Source: Bacillus mesophilus (GTDB lineage: Bacteria; Bacillota; Bacilli; Bacillales; SA4). Taken from it: a stretch of DNA of 64,000 nt. Each line of letters starts with the position of its first letter. Within the stretch, counting starts at the first letter, position 1. Below the pieces are notes generated by a model. The model saw only the letters and a program-made list of their open reading frames with translations, was not told where the DNA came from and did no database searches. The DNA lies in assembly GCF_011008845.1 (NCBI RefSeq), contig NZ_JAAIWM010000002.1:62001-126000 (forward strand). Direction: 5' to 3'. The position numbers and the translations under genes were made by a program. This document shows, piece by piece, positions 45,514-55,137 of the stretch.

Positions 45514-46991
45514 TATAGGATGATAGCGATTAGACCGCCAGAGCCTTCATTAATTATTCTCTCTAATGTTTCCTTAAGTTTATATCTAGCATTTTCTGGC
45601 ATTAATGATAGCTTTGCCTGAATGCCTTCACGTACGATGGAGCTTAATGATCTACCAAAAATATCTGAATTCCAAATTGATAGTGGATCATCTTCAAAAT
45701 CTTGCATTAAGTAGCGAACTAATTCCTCGCTTTGCTTTTCCGTTCCGATAATTGGTGCAAACTCAGACTCAACATCTACCTTAATCATATGGATGGATGG
45801 AGCTACTGCTTTAAGCCTTACACCGAATCTCGAGCCTTGGCGAATAATCTCAGGCTCATCTAAGGCCATATCCGATAAAGCTGGTGCTGCAATTCCATAT
45901 CCTGTTTGCTTCACCATTTTTAGCGCATCTGCAACCTGATCATACTCTGCCTTTGCATATGAGAAATCCTGCATAAGTTGTAGTAAGTGGTCTTTCCCTC
46001 TAATTTCTACACCAACTACTTCTTTCAAGATTTGATCATATAAAGTATCTGGTGCATACAAATCAATCTCTGCTACACCTTGACCCATCTCAATACCAGC
46101 GAGGCCAGCATTATCGATAAAGTCATACTCACTGAAGAGACCAACCACTCGATCTACATCTCGAAGGCGTTTAATATCCTTAACCGTATCCTTTACTGCC
46201 TCTTGGTAGCTTTCACGTAACCAGTGGTTGTCACGTAATACCATTACCCAGCTTGGTAGGTTAACATTAACCTCAAGAACAGGGAATTCATACAATGCTT
46301 CACGAAGTACGTTATACACATCAGTTTCTCTCATGCTTTCTACGCTCATCGCTAACACTGGAATATCATACTGCTCAGATAACTTTTGGCGTAATTGTTC
46401 TGTTTCAGGATGATGTGGACGAACCGTGTTAATAACCATGATAAACGGCTTGCCAACTTCCTTTAACTCGTTAATTACTCTTTCTTCTGATTCTAAATAA
46501 TCATTTCGAGGGATTTCTCCGATGGATCCATCCGTCGTAATAACTACACCAATTGTTGAATGCTCTTGAATAACCTTACGCGTCCCGATTTCTGCTGCCT
46601 CATGGAAAGGAATTGGTTCCTCATACCACGGGGTGTTAATCATTCTTGGACCATTCTCATCCTCATAACCTTTTGCTCCTGGTACTGTGTATCCTACACA
46701 GTCTACTAGACGGATATTCACATCTAGTCCATCTGCTACATGCAAGGAAACAGCCTGATTTGGAACAAACTTTGGTTCCGTAGTCATGATTGTCTTGCCT
46801 GCAGCACTTTGAGGTAACTCATCTTGTGCGCGTGCTTTGTCAGCTTCATTTGCAATATTCGGTAAAACTACTAATTCCATAAACTTTTTAATAAAAGTAG
46901 ATTTCCCTGTTCGAACTGCACCTACAACTCCTAAATATATATCGCCACCAGTGCGCTCAGCGATATCCTTAAAAATATCTACCTTTTCCAA
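45513..46991 (-). CDS. spoIVA: Stage IV sporulation protein A, spore coat basement ATPase
   Basis: Polymerises around the forespore using ATP and anchors the coat. 492 aa. Walker A GVVGAVRTGKSTFIKK, VDCVGYT (Walker B/switch region), VITTDGSIGEIPRNDY, then a middle domain and the conserved C-terminal tail ending GGLIAIIL, which localises it. The start is TTG at 46991, with GGGAGGGG upstream. It has a sigma-E-type promoter and its own terminator, so it is expressed alone in the mother cell. Confidence 0.97.
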   Translation of the reverse strand: MEKVDIFKDIAERTGGDIYLGVVGAVRTGKSTFIKKFMELVVLPNIANEADKARAQDELPQSAAGKTIMTTEPKFVPNQAVSLHVADGLDVNIRLVDCVGYTVPGAKGYEDENGPRMINTPWYEEPIPFHEAAEIGTRKVIQEHSTIGVVITTDGSIGEIPRNDYLESEERVINELKEVGKPFIMVINTVRPHHPETEQLRQKLSEQYDIPVLAMSVESMRETDVYNVLREALYEFPVLEVNVNLPSWVMVLRDNHWLRESYQEAVKDTVKDIKRLRDVDRVVGLFSEYDFIDNAGLAGIEMGQGVAEIDLYAPDTLYDQILKEVVGVEIRGKDHLLQLMQDFSYAKAEYDQVADALKMVKQTGYGIAAPALSDMALDEPEIIRQGSRFGVRLKAVAPSIHMIKVDVESEFAPIIGTEKQSEELVRYLMQDFEDDPLSIWNSDIFGRSLSSIVREGIQAKLSLMPENARYKLKETLERIINEGSGGLIAIIL

Positions 46992-47065
46992 GTGATCCCC
47001 TCCCGATCTTCAAAACTCTTTGGGATAATAATCTATCCAAAATGACTAATAATCTAGGACAGTAT

Positions 47066-47096
47066 ATCTTATGATGTTGTCCTATTTAATTATGAC
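47066..47096 (-). promoter_or_regulatory. Sigma-E-type promoter of spoIVA
   Basis: Minus strand GTCATAAT (47089-47096), a 15-nt spacer and CATAAGAT (47066-47073). The known sigma-E pattern is about GTCATATT / CATACAAT, giving 7 of 8 and 6 of 8 matches. It fits mother-cell expression of this gene. Confidence 0.65.
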
Positions 47097-47259
47097 TATT
47101 GTTGTAGAAATTTTTTTGAATTCTACTAAATTGTTTTGCTATGTTAAAGCCACATGGTGACCAAGCCTACTTTTCTTTAACAAAGCATAAGTATGTTGAA
47201 AGGGATTTTGCCACCTTAACTAACCCTCATATAGGCTGAAGATAGACGTATTTCAATAA

Positions 47260-47301
47260 CAAAAAACCCTTCTGTAGAGTGTATTCTAATCAGAAGGGTT
47301 C
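47260..47301 (-). terminator. Terminator 325 bp after yphF
   Basis: AACCCTTCTG/CAGAAGGGTT, perfect 10-bp stem, long 16-nt loop, then six T on the minus strand. No gene lies directly before it; repeat copy D stands between it and yphF, which suggests that it belonged next to yphF before the repeat arrived. Confidence 0.8.
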
Positions 47302-47391
47302 ATGACAATTTTATTAAGTTTTTCTCACTTTTTTTCAAGCATTGTTGTTAGAGTAGTCCTTCGTTGGACGAGTTTACTAGTCTTGTTGTGA

Positions 47392-47577
47392 GCAAAAGGG
47401 GCAAGTGCCCCGACAAATGATGGCAGGCTAAGTGCGCAACGTCCTGTTGCAACGCCTGCCTGACCTGCATCCTGCAGGCCTCCGACTAGCAAATGTTCCT
47501 TGAAGCGAAAAAGGTGATCTTCCCTTTTATTCTTCAAGGGTTATTTGACCTCGAGGGCCTGGGCGCTGAAGCTGGAT
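47392..47577 (+). repeat. Family 1 modular palindromic repeat, copy D
   Basis: AGTGCCCC near the left end pairs with GGGCGCT at the right (one G-T pair). Module at 47422-47480 with the first stem changed to GGCAGGC/GCCTGCC. Marker GACTAGCAAATGTTCC. The long hairpin starts TTGAAG and closes CTTCAA. Tail GACCTCGAGGGCCTGGG. It fills the gap between yphF and its terminator. Confidence 0.85.
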
Positions 47578-47625
47578 TACTAGGAAAACCATTAAATAAA
47601 GATAACACTAAAAGCTTATGCTTTC

Positions 47626-48339
47626 TTAGTCTTGTAAAAAAACAGGTTCATTGTTTTCAACCGTATAGGGAACCGAGAACGCTGGAACAAACACTGCATG
47701 ATCTAAAAGGATAGGTCTGATGTCATCCCCAGGCTGGAATTTATGATCTGTTTCCTGTAAAAGCCGATATAAATCTAGTGAATAATCTATAAATATTTCA
47801 CCTTCATTATTAATGATGAAGGGTAGGTTTTCTCCAGAATAGGGACTTACCACAAAAGGAGGCTCCTCATACCCGAGCTTTTCATAATCTACCGTAAATA
47901 TATGGTCAGTCAATATTTTATCAAATGGTGGATACCCTCCATTTGTTCTTTTATAGGCCTGTATTCTTGTCTTGAGCTCGCGAATCCCATCAGCTAGGCG
48001 TAAATCAATTAACTTTACCGTAGGATTTTCTTCAACATCAACTAAAACATATTGATAAATACCGCCACTTTCATATGCTGAAGAAGGAGGTTCTGCCAAA
48101 TAGCGTGGAACAACTTTGCTAAAATCAACTGGATATTTTTGATAGATAGGTGTTTCCATATCACGATCCTTAATAGGTAAAAGCCCACCACTATCCTCTC
48201 GAAACTGATTAACAGCTGTTTGAACGGATTGTAGTTGATCGGTATAGGGTATTGAGTTCTGTGCTAGTCTATCATCCGGATATAAGCAACCAGATAAAAG
48301 AAATGAGCAAATAATTAGAAGTAGTGTATATTTTTTCAT
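47626..48339 (-). CDS. yphF: Lipoprotein YphF
   Basis: 237 aa. Lipoprotein signal MKKYTLLLIICSFLLSGC with a clear lipobox (LLSGC). The rest is an outside domain without enzyme motifs (DSGGLLPIKDRD, GGYPPFDKIL, GYEEPPFVVSPYSGENLPF). It matches B. subtilis YphF by position after yphE. The function is unknown; the position among spoIVA, yphE and spoVIF suggests a sporulation setting, which is inference. Confidence 0.82.
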   Translation of the reverse strand: MKKYTLLLIICSFLLSGCLYPDDRLAQNSIPYTDQLQSVQTAVNQFREDSGGLLPIKDRDMETPIYQKYPVDFSKVVPRYLAEPPSSAYESGGIYQYVLVDVEENPTVKLIDLRLADGIRELKTRIQAYKRTNGGYPPFDKILTDHIFTVDYEKLGYEEPPFVVSPYSGENLPFIINNEGEIFIDYSLDLYRLLQETDHKFQPGDDIRPILLDHAVFVPAFSVPYTVENNEPVFLQD

Positions 48340-48366
48340 CTTATTCCGCCTTATCTAAGCTATTTG

Positions 48367-48567
48367 TTATTCACTTACCGGTCCTGTAAACACAACAAAG
48401 AAAATAACAATACCTGCTATAATCATCATCAAATACGCTAAAATAGCGGTTGTCCATTTAAAAAATCCTTTTAGTTTATATCTACTAAGCATAATGGTCA
48501 TAACTGAGAAGAACATTAACCCCATTGCGCCAAGTGCAAACCACATCTTTATAAGTCCTGTTGACAT
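48367..48567 (-). CDS. yphE: DUF2768 membrane protein YphE
   Basis: 66 aa with two membrane segments (MWFALGAMGLMFFSVMTIML and AILAYLMMIIAGIVIFFVVF). It matches YphE by length and position. The start is moved to ATG 48567 (MSTGLIKM), with AGGAG 8 nt upstream; the frame to 48576 starts on top of the ribosome site. It lies 27 bp before yphF. Function unknown. Confidence 0.85.
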   Translation of the reverse strand: MSTGLIKMWFALGAMGLMFFSVMTIMLSRYKLKGFFKWTTAILAYLMMIIAGIVIFFVVFTGPVSE

Positions 48568-48748
48568 CCTCTTCACTCCTTCTTAAATCGACAAATATTA
48601 TACCATATAATTATGGTTATTTGAAAATAGTAACGTACCACGGGTGTAGCTTATGTATAGAAATCAGTAAATGCATAATAAGTAGAACTTCCTATATAAA
48701 ATATAACTTGTAAAGGTATTGAAGTCATGAAACAAAATATCCCAAGAA

Positions 48749-48997
48749 CAAAAGGCGCAAGCGCCGCGAAAATGATGACAGGCTAAGTGCGCAACGTCCT
48801 GTTGCAACGCCTGTCTGACCTGCATCCTGCAGGCCTCCGACAAGCAAATGTTCCTACATCAATAAAAGGGTGCTCTTTCCCTTTTCTTGATGTAGGGTTA
48901 TTTGACCTAGGAAAAAGTGTATTTTCTTTTTCCCTCGAGGTAGGATGAAATTGCAAAGATCGTCGCAATTTCATCTTGGCTGGGCGCTGGAGCCGGA
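48749..48997 (+). repeat. Family 1 modular palindromic repeat, copy E
   Basis: The most complete copy: closing AGCGCC/GGCGCT, shared module 48777-48834, marker GACAAGCAAATGTTCC, long hairpin TACATCAATAAAAGGG closing TTGATGTA, then both extra hairpins seen in copy A, including GATGAAATTGC/GCAATTTCATC. It lies in the 660-bp gap between yphE and spoVIF; the remainder holds only the spoVIF terminator. Confidence 0.88.
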
Positions 48998-49075
48998 TTC
49001 AAATGCACTAACCCAAGTTATCAACAAGTGATAAATTTTATAATTTCCTAAATGACAAACTAACTTTAAAGCAAT

Positions 49076-49115
49076 AAAAAAAAGCTGAAGTAAAGGGGGC
49101 AGCCTTACTTCAGCA
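49076..49115 (-). terminator. Terminator of spoVIF
   Basis: GCTGAAGTAA/TTACTTCAGC, perfect 10-bp stem with an 11-nt loop, then eight T on the minus strand. Confidence 0.92.
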
Positions 49116-49226
49116 CGACTAGATATACCCATATTACAACAAAGCAGCTCAACTCAAAGTTTGCTTCGTAGTATTGTATGCATTTCAAGTTTATTTGCAT
49201 CCATCGGTAGCCTATTTATGCTAATT

Positions 49227-49472
49227 TTATTTCTTAAACATTTTACCGATTGTATTTATGTCCAAAGGCATATTATTACTGATAATCGCCTCTACAATCT
49301 TATCCTCTTTTTCCTTTGTTACCGGTTTACCAGCAAGAGTAGAAACCTGTTTAATAAGCTGACGAACAGTTTGTTCATCCTGGAAGTTGGCACCTTTAAC
49401 GGAATCAGCTAAATTAAAGATATCTTCTTTTTTTATGTTTGTTTTCTTTTCAATGTTATCAAATAGACTCAT
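49227..49472 (-). CDS. spoVIF: Stage VI sporulation protein F
   Basis: 81 aa, MSLFDNIEKKTNIKKEDIFNL, then DEQTVRQLIKQVSTLAGKP and MPLDINTIGKMFKK. Matches the SpoVIF (YjcC) family, needed for full coat assembly in the GerE-regulated stage in B. subtilis. GAGGAG precedes the ATG. It stands alone downstream of gpsA with its own terminator. In B. subtilis, as I recall, the gene lies in another region. Confidence 0.88.
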   Translation of the reverse strand: MSLFDNIEKKTNIKKEDIFNLADSVKGANFQDEQTVRQLIKQVSTLAGKPVTKEKEDKIVEAIISNNMPLDINTIGKMFKK

Positions 49473-49563
49473 AAAAATAAATCCTCCTCTACATAAGACT
49501 CACCATATCCTATGCAGAGGGGAGGAAACTGTGATTAAATTTTTAGGCAAAAACCTACTCAGC

Positions 49564-50601
49564 CTATTTGGAAGGACGATCAAGGATGGAAGCTAAGTCT
49601 TCCATTTCATGCGTTTTGCCACGGGCCATTAATGAGTCAACGGCTTCCTTCGGTTTTTTATTATTAAAAAGGACATCGTATAATGCATTAGTGATTGGCA
49701 TACTAACATTCATCTTTTGTGCTAACTGATAAGCTGCTTTCGTTGTTCGGACACCCTCAACTACCATACCCATATTATCAAGCACTTCATTCAAACTTTG
49801 ACCTTTTCCTAAAAGATTGCCCGCTCTCCAGTTTCGACTGTGAACACTTGTACACGTTACAATCAAGTCTCCGATTCCAGTAAGCCCCGCAAAGGTTAAA
49901 GGATTAGCACCCATCGCAACACCTAATCTGGCAATTTCAGCAAGTCCTCTTGTGATTAAGGCTGCTTTCGCGTTATCACCATACCCTAAACCATCTGTTA
50001 TTCCTGCTGCAAGCGCAATTATATTCTTTAATGCTCCCCCAATTTCCACACCTACGACATCAGGGTTGGTGTATACTCTTAGATGTTGATTAATAAACAT
50101 ATCTTGAATCTTTTCTGCGGACTCCATATTCTCGCATGCTACTGTGACAGTAGTCGGTTGTCTTCTGCTAACCTCTTCTGCGTGACTCGGTCCAGATAAA
50201 ACGACTACGTCTACTAATAGATGTGATGGCATTTCTTCTTGTATTACTTCCGATACCCTCTTAAAAGTATCTGGTTCAATACCCTTACTAACATGAACAA
50301 TGGTGATTGGCTTGTCGATCACTGCTCGAATTTGCGCCATAACTTCACGTATCGCCTTAGTCGGTACAGCTAAAATGATTCTGCCGATGCCTTCTAATGA
50401 TTCTTGTAAAGATGTATAACCTTTAATATTACCAGGTAATATAATACCCGGTAAGTACTTCTCATTGGTATGCTGATTATTAATTTCGTTTATTTGTGCT
50501 TCTTTGTGTGCCCACAATCGAACCTGATAACCATTATCCGCTAGCACGATCGCTAATGCTGTTCCCCAGGATCCAGCACCTACAACTGTTACATCCCCCA
50601 C
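49564..50601 (-). CDS. gpsA: Glycerol-3-phosphate dehydrogenase [NAD(P)+]
   Basis: Makes sn-glycerol-3-phosphate for phospholipids. 345 aa. Rossmann [55 protein letters not shown] with the catalytic Lys, and [13 protein letters not shown]. The start chosen is GTG 50601 ([10 protein letters not shown]), 6 nt after GGAGG; an ATG two codons earlier sits too close to the ribosome site. It follows der by 20 bp. Confidence 0.95.
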   Translation of the reverse strand: MGDVTVVGAGSWGTALAIVLADNGYQVRLWAHKEAQINEINNQHTNEKYLPGIILPGNIKGYTSLQESLEGIGRIILAVPTKAIREVMAQIRAVIDKPITIVHVSKGIEPDTFKRVSEVIQEEMPSHLLVDVVVLSGPSHAEEVSRRQPTTVTVACENMESAEKIQDMFINQHLRVYTNPDVVGVEIGGALKNIIALAAGITDGLGYGDNAKAALITRGLAEIARLGVAMGANPLTFAGLTGIGDLIVTCTSVHSRNWRAGNLLGKGQSLNEVLDNMGMVVEGVRTTKAAYQLAQKMNVSMPITNALYDVLFNNKKPKEAVDSLMARGKTHEMEDLASILDRPSK

Positions 50602-50621
50602 GTTCATCCTCCCCTTCTTCT

Positions 50622-51932
50622 TTATTTTCTAGCTCTAGCAAAGATCTTAATTGGAGTTCCTGTGAATCCAAATGCCGCGCGAATTTGATTATCTAAAAAC
50701 CTCTCATATGAAAAGTGCATAAGCTCCGGTTCATTTACAAATACAGCAAAGGAAGGTGGCTTTACAGCTACTTGAGTTGCATAGTAAATTTTTAGACGCT
50801 TGCCATTATCTGTTGGAGTTGGATTCATCGCAACAGCGTCCATAATGACATCATTTAATACATTGGTTTGTACGCGTAAATTATGATTCTCTGCAGCCAT
50901 GTTGATCATTGGCAACAATGTATGAATTCTTCGTTTCGTTTTTGCAGATAAAAAGATGACTGGTGCATAGTCAAGGAATTGGAAATGTGCACGAATCTTC
51001 CTTTCATATTCCTGCATCGTCTTTTCATCTTTTTCTACAGCATCCCATTTGTTAACTACAATGACTACTGCTCGTCCAGCTTGATGGGCATAACCTGCAA
51101 TTTTCTTATCCTGTTCAATAATACCTTCTTCTCCGTCTATAACCACTAACACGACGTCAGAGCGTTCAATAGCTCTTAAGGCACGAAGTACACTATATTT
51201 TTCAGTACTCTCGTACACCTTCCCTTTTTTCCTCATTCCAGCTGTGTCGATGATGACATACTCTTGCCCATCCTTCGTATAAGGGGTGTCAATCGCATCA
51301 CGTGTTGTTCCAGCTATATCACTTACAATTACTCGTTCTTCCCCAAGTAGTGCATTAACTAGAGAAGACTTTCCAACGTTAGGACGGCCTATTAAAGAAA
51401 ATAGAATCGTATTCTCGTCGTAATTTTCCTCTTCTCTTACTGGAAAATGAGCTGCTGCCATATCTAATAAGTCTCCGATTCCAAGACCATGTGAACCAGA
51501 AACAGGTACAGGTTCACCAAATCCTAATGCGTAAAAATCATAGATGTCTACTCGCATTTCTGGATTGTCAATCTTGTTAACGGCGAGAACTACTGGCTTA
51601 TCGGAGCGATAAAGAATTTTAGCAACCTCTTCGTCTGCATTGGTAACTCCTTCACGACCGTTAACCATAAATATAATAACATCCGCTTCATCTATTGCTA
51701 CCTCAGCCTGTTGACGGATTTCTGTTAAAAACGGGGCATCTCCAATTTCAATACCACCCGTATCGATAATATTAAAATCGTGGTTAAGCCACTCTGCTGA
51801 ACTATAAATACGATCTCTCGTTATTCCTGGGATGTCTTCTACGATTGATATTCTTTCCCCAACAATTCTATTAAATATAGTTGACTTCCCTACATTTGGT
51901 CTTCCAACTATTGCAATAACTGGTTTTGGCAT
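50622..51932 (-). CDS. der: Ribosome-assembly GTPase Der (EngA)
   Basis: Tandem-GTPase needed for 50S maturation. 436 aa. First G domain with [17 protein letters not shown] and DTGGIE; second with [26 protein letters not shown] and NKWD; C-terminal KH-like domain from about residue 350. It lies ahead of gpsA in the same direction. Confidence 0.97.
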   Translation of the reverse strand: MPKPVIAIVGRPNVGKSTIFNRIVGERISIVEDIPGITRDRIYSSAEWLNHDFNIIDTGGIEIGDAPFLTEIRQQAEVAIDEADVIIFMVNGREGVTNADEEVAKILYRSDKPVVLAVNKIDNPEMRVDIYDFYALGFGEPVPVSGSHGLGIGDLLDMAAAHFPVREEENYDENTILFSLIGRPNVGKSSLVNALLGEERVIVSDIAGTTRDAIDTPYTKDGQEYVIIDTAGMRKKGKVYESTEKYSVLRALRAIERSDVVLVVIDGEEGIIEQDKKIAGYAHQAGRAVVIVVNKWDAVEKDEKTMQEYERKIRAHFQFLDYAPVIFLSAKTKRRIHTLLPMINMAAENHNLRVQTNVLNDVIMDAVAMNPTPTDNGKRLKIYYATQVAVKPPSFAVFVNEPELMHFSYERFLDNQIRAAFGFTGTPIKIFARARK

Positions 51933-52084
51933 TTATTTTACTTCCTTTCTATTCCAAGCACTTTGGCTAAACGCTACTCTATGTAGATAAAGCGCGTAAA
52001 TCCCTTCTATATGTAACAGAAGGGTCACGACATGCTAATCTTTTTAATCCTACCAAAAATGTGCAAAGAGAACAATGTTTTCCT

Positions 52085-52270
52085 TCAATGCTTTACCACT
52101 ATATATACCTCATCGCTTAATTTATGAGCAATTCCATCTGTTATCGCTTCAACATTCTTAGCAAACTCGTCCATCTCAGCCACCGTATCACACAGAAATA
52201 TGGCTGTTCCACCAGCCGCTTTTTTAGGATTGGTTGTGATAATTGCTAATATAAATTTTTCAAGATTCAT
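52085..52270 (-). CDS. Small capping-type subunit for the YIEGIA protein
   Basis: 61 aa, MNLEKFILAIITTNPKKAAGG, ending DEVYIVVKH. Its ATG overlaps the stop of the YIEGIA gene (ATGA), so the two are translationally coupled. I recognise this small partner family as consistently paired with YIEGIA proteins; the joint role, probably at the spore envelope, is not established to me. No membrane segment. Confidence 0.75.
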   Translation of the reverse strand: MNLEKFILAIITTNPKKAAGGTAIFLCDTVAEMDEFAKNVEAITDGIAHKLSDEVYIVVKH

Positions 52271-53163
52271 TTTATTTTATGCCCCTTTTGATTAGCTTTT
52301 GATTCAGTTGGCATACGTATCGCATTTTCTAGTGTAGGAACCTGGCCAATTACCTCAATTGCTTTTTCATAATCTCGAACCTGAGGTAAGACAAACACTC
52401 CAATTCTTCCATCATCCAAGTCACGCTTAGCCAATGGAACAAGTGCAGGTGTACCAGAATCTCGATAAACCCCCATTGCTGTTGATACGTCATGCAGAAT
52501 CGCTTGACGTTGACCGAGGTTAGCTATAGTTGATCTTGCATCAAAATTCTTAGGTTTTAAGATAAACCCCATTCCATACTTCAATACTTCTTTCTGTCTC
52601 TCTGGAATTCCTATATTCATAATGTAAATATTATCTACATATAAACCCGCTCCCTCAAACCTTGGCTCAACATATTCAATATCCACAATATCTTTTAACT
52701 TTCCACCACTCATTAATTTCTTTGAAAGGAAAAGCCCAATGAGACCAGCTACTAACCCTGCCCATATATTCCATACAATATATGAGAATGTCGAAATAAA
52801 CGAAGTAAATATAACTAAATAGTTTCTTCCTTCAAAAGCAACCGCAATTCCTTCTATATATGTATTTCCTCTTGATACAAGTTCAAAACCATCCAACTGC
52901 GCTAATGTATTTCTCTCCATATTTCGAACTTCCCTAAACTGTGAGGCCGCCAAGGTGAGAAACGTAATAGCAGTAAAATCCTCTTCCATGATGGACGGAA
53001 CGGCAACGGTACCCAAACCAGCCGCGATGAAGCCTAACGCTATATGAATAATTTTCCCGTGTAGATAGGTGGGATATTGACGGTAATCTGTTTTTAACAT
53101 ATATAAGCGAGTTAGTGTTCCAATAGCAACACCAAAAAGTATCGGATAGGTGTATTCACTCAT
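52267..53163 (-). CDS. yphB: YIEGIA-family membrane protein (YphB)
   Basis: 298 aa. Named for the motif NTYIEGIAVAFEGRNY (about residue 102). Two or three membrane segments in the first half (IIHIALGFIAAGLGTVAV, FTSFISTFSYIVWNIWAGLVAGLIGLF), and a soluble C-terminal half with RDSGTPALVPLAKRD. As I recall, B. subtilis YphB (SeaA) affects spore envelope assembly. It overlaps yphA and the small partner gene by four bases each (ATGA), forming a three-gene coupled unit. Confidence 0.85.
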   Translation of the reverse strand: MSEYTYPILFGVAIGTLTRLYMLKTDYRQYPTYLHGKIIHIALGFIAAGLGTVAVPSIMEEDFTAITFLTLAASQFREVRNMERNTLAQLDGFELVSRGNTYIEGIAVAFEGRNYLVIFTSFISTFSYIVWNIWAGLVAGLIGLFLSKKLMSGGKLKDIVDIEYVEPRFEGAGLYVDNIYIMNIGIPERQKEVLKYGMGFILKPKNFDARSTIANLGQRQAILHDVSTAMGVYRDSGTPALVPLAKRDLDDGRIGVFVLPQVRDYEKAIEVIGQVPTLENAIRMPTESKANQKGHKIK

Positions 53164-53765
53164 AAAATCCCAGCCTTTCTTTTGTTTGTTCTTTTTGTAA
53201 CCTGATTCAAAGCGACTGAAAGTAACTCAAATCCGTTCCAAGTTGAAATAAATGTAATTCCAATTGCCATCACATCAAAAAATGCAAGATTACCAAAAGT
53301 AATCGGGAAAGAATAAAAGTCCATAACGAATCCATACAATAAGTCACCATGACAAATGCCAAATAGGAACGCTATATACCGATCCTTTTTCGCCTTAAAT
53401 AAAAGTAGCACCAAGTAGGTTAAGACAAATGCGAGCATAAAGGAAGGATGAAACATCACCCAAACAGGATCAAAAATGCTGTATAAATAAAAACTTACAT
53501 AGGAAAACGAAATGATTACCGTACAAACAAAGAGATATAGCAGTTTTTTATACGAAAAATCTCTTACTAGTAAATAATTAAGTAAAAGTAGCAAAACAAA
53601 ACCAATAGACACACTAGTATGTAAAACTGAGAATGTTTGATGGGCAGTAAAGATCACTACTAACAAACATGCAGCTAATCCTGTTCTAAGTTTTCCTTTT
53701 TTTAAAAAGAATGTGAGGACAATCCACCCTAGCCAAGCAAACCAATAAAACCAAATGCCTTCCAA
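53160..53765 (-). CDS. yphA: Membrane protein YphA
   Basis: 201 aa, about six membrane segments filling the whole length (IWFYWFAWLGWIVLTFFL, LAACLLVVIFTAHQTFSVL, FMLAFVLTYLVLLLF). The start chosen is TTG 53765 (MEGIWFYWFAW), with AGGAGG 7 nt upstream and a match to the B. subtilis start; longer frames to 53789 lack a site. Function unknown. First gene of yphA-yphB-small partner. Confidence 0.83.
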   Translation of the reverse strand: MEGIWFYWFAWLGWIVLTFFLKKGKLRTGLAACLLVVIFTAHQTFSVLHTSVSIGFVLLLLLNYLLVRDFSYKKLLYLFVCTVIISFSYVSFYLYSIFDPVWVMFHPSFMLAFVLTYLVLLLFKAKKDRYIAFLFGICHGDLLYGFVMDFYSFPITFGNLAFFDVMAIGITFISTWNGFELLSVALNQVTKRTNKRKAGIL

Positions 53766-53888
53766 GACCATCCCTCCTATCATTTCCATTATTGCTTCAT
53801 TTATTAAAAATTAATCATCTTCGTTGCTGAATGTGAAATTCGTACACGGGAAAGAATAAGGAAGTAAATGGACGAAGGAGGGATATAT

Positions 53889-54023
53889 ATGGGAAAAGAC
53901 CGTCAAGAGACAAAGCTTAGGAAGGAAAAGAGAGTGGAGTCTGATCGTGATCAACAGTTAACTTATCCTGGTGCTACTAGAATGGAAAGCCCGGAAAAGT
54001 CTAGAGAGCGCAACGAAAAATAA
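53889..54023 (+). CDS. ypzI: YpzI-family small basic protein
   Basis: 44 aa. Reads MGKDRQETKLRKEKRVESDR, then DQQLTYPGATRM and ends SRERNEK. Matches the B. subtilis YpzI pattern. GAAGGAGG sits just before the ATG. It is convergent with fni and shares its hairpin terminator. Highly charged, without a hydrophobic core, so probably disordered; function unknown. One of three plus-strand genes. Confidence 0.85.
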   Translation: MGKDRQETKLRKEKRVESDRDQQLTYPGATRMESPEKSRERNEK

Positions 54024-54053
54024 CATGATCTAACATATAAAATAATCCAAAAT

Positions 54054-54080
54054 AAAAAAACAGCTTAACGCTGTTTTTTT
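54054..54080. terminator. Shared bidirectional terminator of ypzI and fni
   Basis: AAAAAAACAGC/GCTGTTTTTTT, 11-bp stem with a 5-nt loop, with a T run on both strands between two convergent genes. Confidence 0.88.
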
Positions 54081-55125
54081 ATTTGCTATATATTTGAGTA
54101 TTAATACCCCGTTCCTGTAACCAGTGATAAGTTGGCCCTTTTATCACAAGGGGAGCCTCTTTCAATAAAGAAAAATTCTTCTTTCCTAGAGCAGTCATGA
54201 TGAATCTAATATCATCATGTAGGTTCCTAATTTCCTCTATAACTGACTCTGTTCCATTTTCTAAAAGGAACTTTAAAAGGTAACCTGCCATTCCCACACA
54301 GCTAGCACCTAGCCTCATAGACTTAACAATATCCAATCCCGACATGATTCCACCAGATGCGATAATAGTTTGAGCTGGTGAATGCGAGGCAACCTCTATT
54401 AAAGAGGATACAGTCGGTATTCCCCATTCATTAAAGAAATCGACGGTCCGATTTCTTCTCATATTTTCGATTTTGGAGAAATTCGTACCACCATAACCAC
54501 CAATATCGACTATGTTGACACCAATTTCTTTAAGTGTTTTTGCTGTTTCATGGCTCATTCCATAGCCAACTTCTTTTACAATAATTGGCACGGTTACACC
54601 CTTTACAATTTTTTCAATTCGTTTAAGGGCATTTGTAAAGTCCCTATCACCCTCAGGCATAACCAATTCCTGAACGACATTTAAGTGAATCTGTAGAGCA
54701 TTTGCATCCAGCATCTCAATGGCTTGAAGTGCTTGATCTACAGTTGCCTCACTACCTAAATTGGCAAAGATGATCCCCTTTGGATTTTCAGCTCTTACAA
54801 TCTTATAAGTTGACTGCTCCGACTTATCTCTAATGGCAGACATTTGGGAACCCACTGCCAGTGCGACATTACATTCTTTCGCAACTATTGCGAGCCCCTG
54901 GTTAATTTTCAACGTCTGTTCACCACCACCACCAGTCATCGCATTGATAAGAATAGGCGAACTTAAGGAAAGTTCGCCTAACATACAATCGTATTCAATA
55001 TCGTCAACTGATAAATCGGGTAAGCTCTGATGGACAAATTGGACATCCTCAAATCCATGAGCACGGACTTGACCTACTTCAACAGCATGTTTTATATGAT
55101 CAATTTTGCGTTGTGCTCTACTCAC
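54079..55125 (-). CDS. fni: Isopentenyl-diphosphate delta-isomerase, type 2
   Basis: FMN- and NADPH-dependent isomerase providing DMAPP for prenyl chains such as menaquinone-7. 348 aa TIM barrel. RKIDHIKHAVE at the N-terminus, NAMTGGGGEQTLKIN, VGSQMSAIRD, QIHLNVVQELVMPEGDRDF and GGYGGTNFSKIE, then ASGGIMSGLDIVKS for flavin phosphate. It lies 12 bp after the S1-domain gene. Confidence 0.95.
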   Translation of the reverse strand: MSRAQRKIDHIKHAVEVGQVRAHGFEDVQFVHQSLPDLSVDDIEYDCMLGELSLSSPILINAMTGGGGEQTLKINQGLAIVAKECNVALAVGSQMSAIRDKSEQSTYKIVRAENPKGIIFANLGSEATVDQALQAIEMLDANALQIHLNVVQELVMPEGDRDFTNALKRIEKIVKGVTVPIIVKEVGYGMSHETAKTLKEIGVNIVDIGGYGGTNFSKIENMRRNRTVDFFNEWGIPTVSSLIEVASHSPAQTIIASGGIMSGLDIVKSMRLGASCVGMAGYLLKFLLENGTESVIEEIRNLHDDIRFIMTALGKKNFSLLKEAPLVIKGPTYHWLQERGINTQIYSK

Positions 55126-55137
55126 CGCTTATCACCA

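Noticed and set aside
47325-47537. Minus-strand open frame of 70 codons
   Set aside because: It lies within repeat copy D and the unstructured leader next to it; similar frames recur in other copies.
48783-48974. Minus-strand open frame of 63 codons
   Set aside because: Entirely inside repeat copy E.
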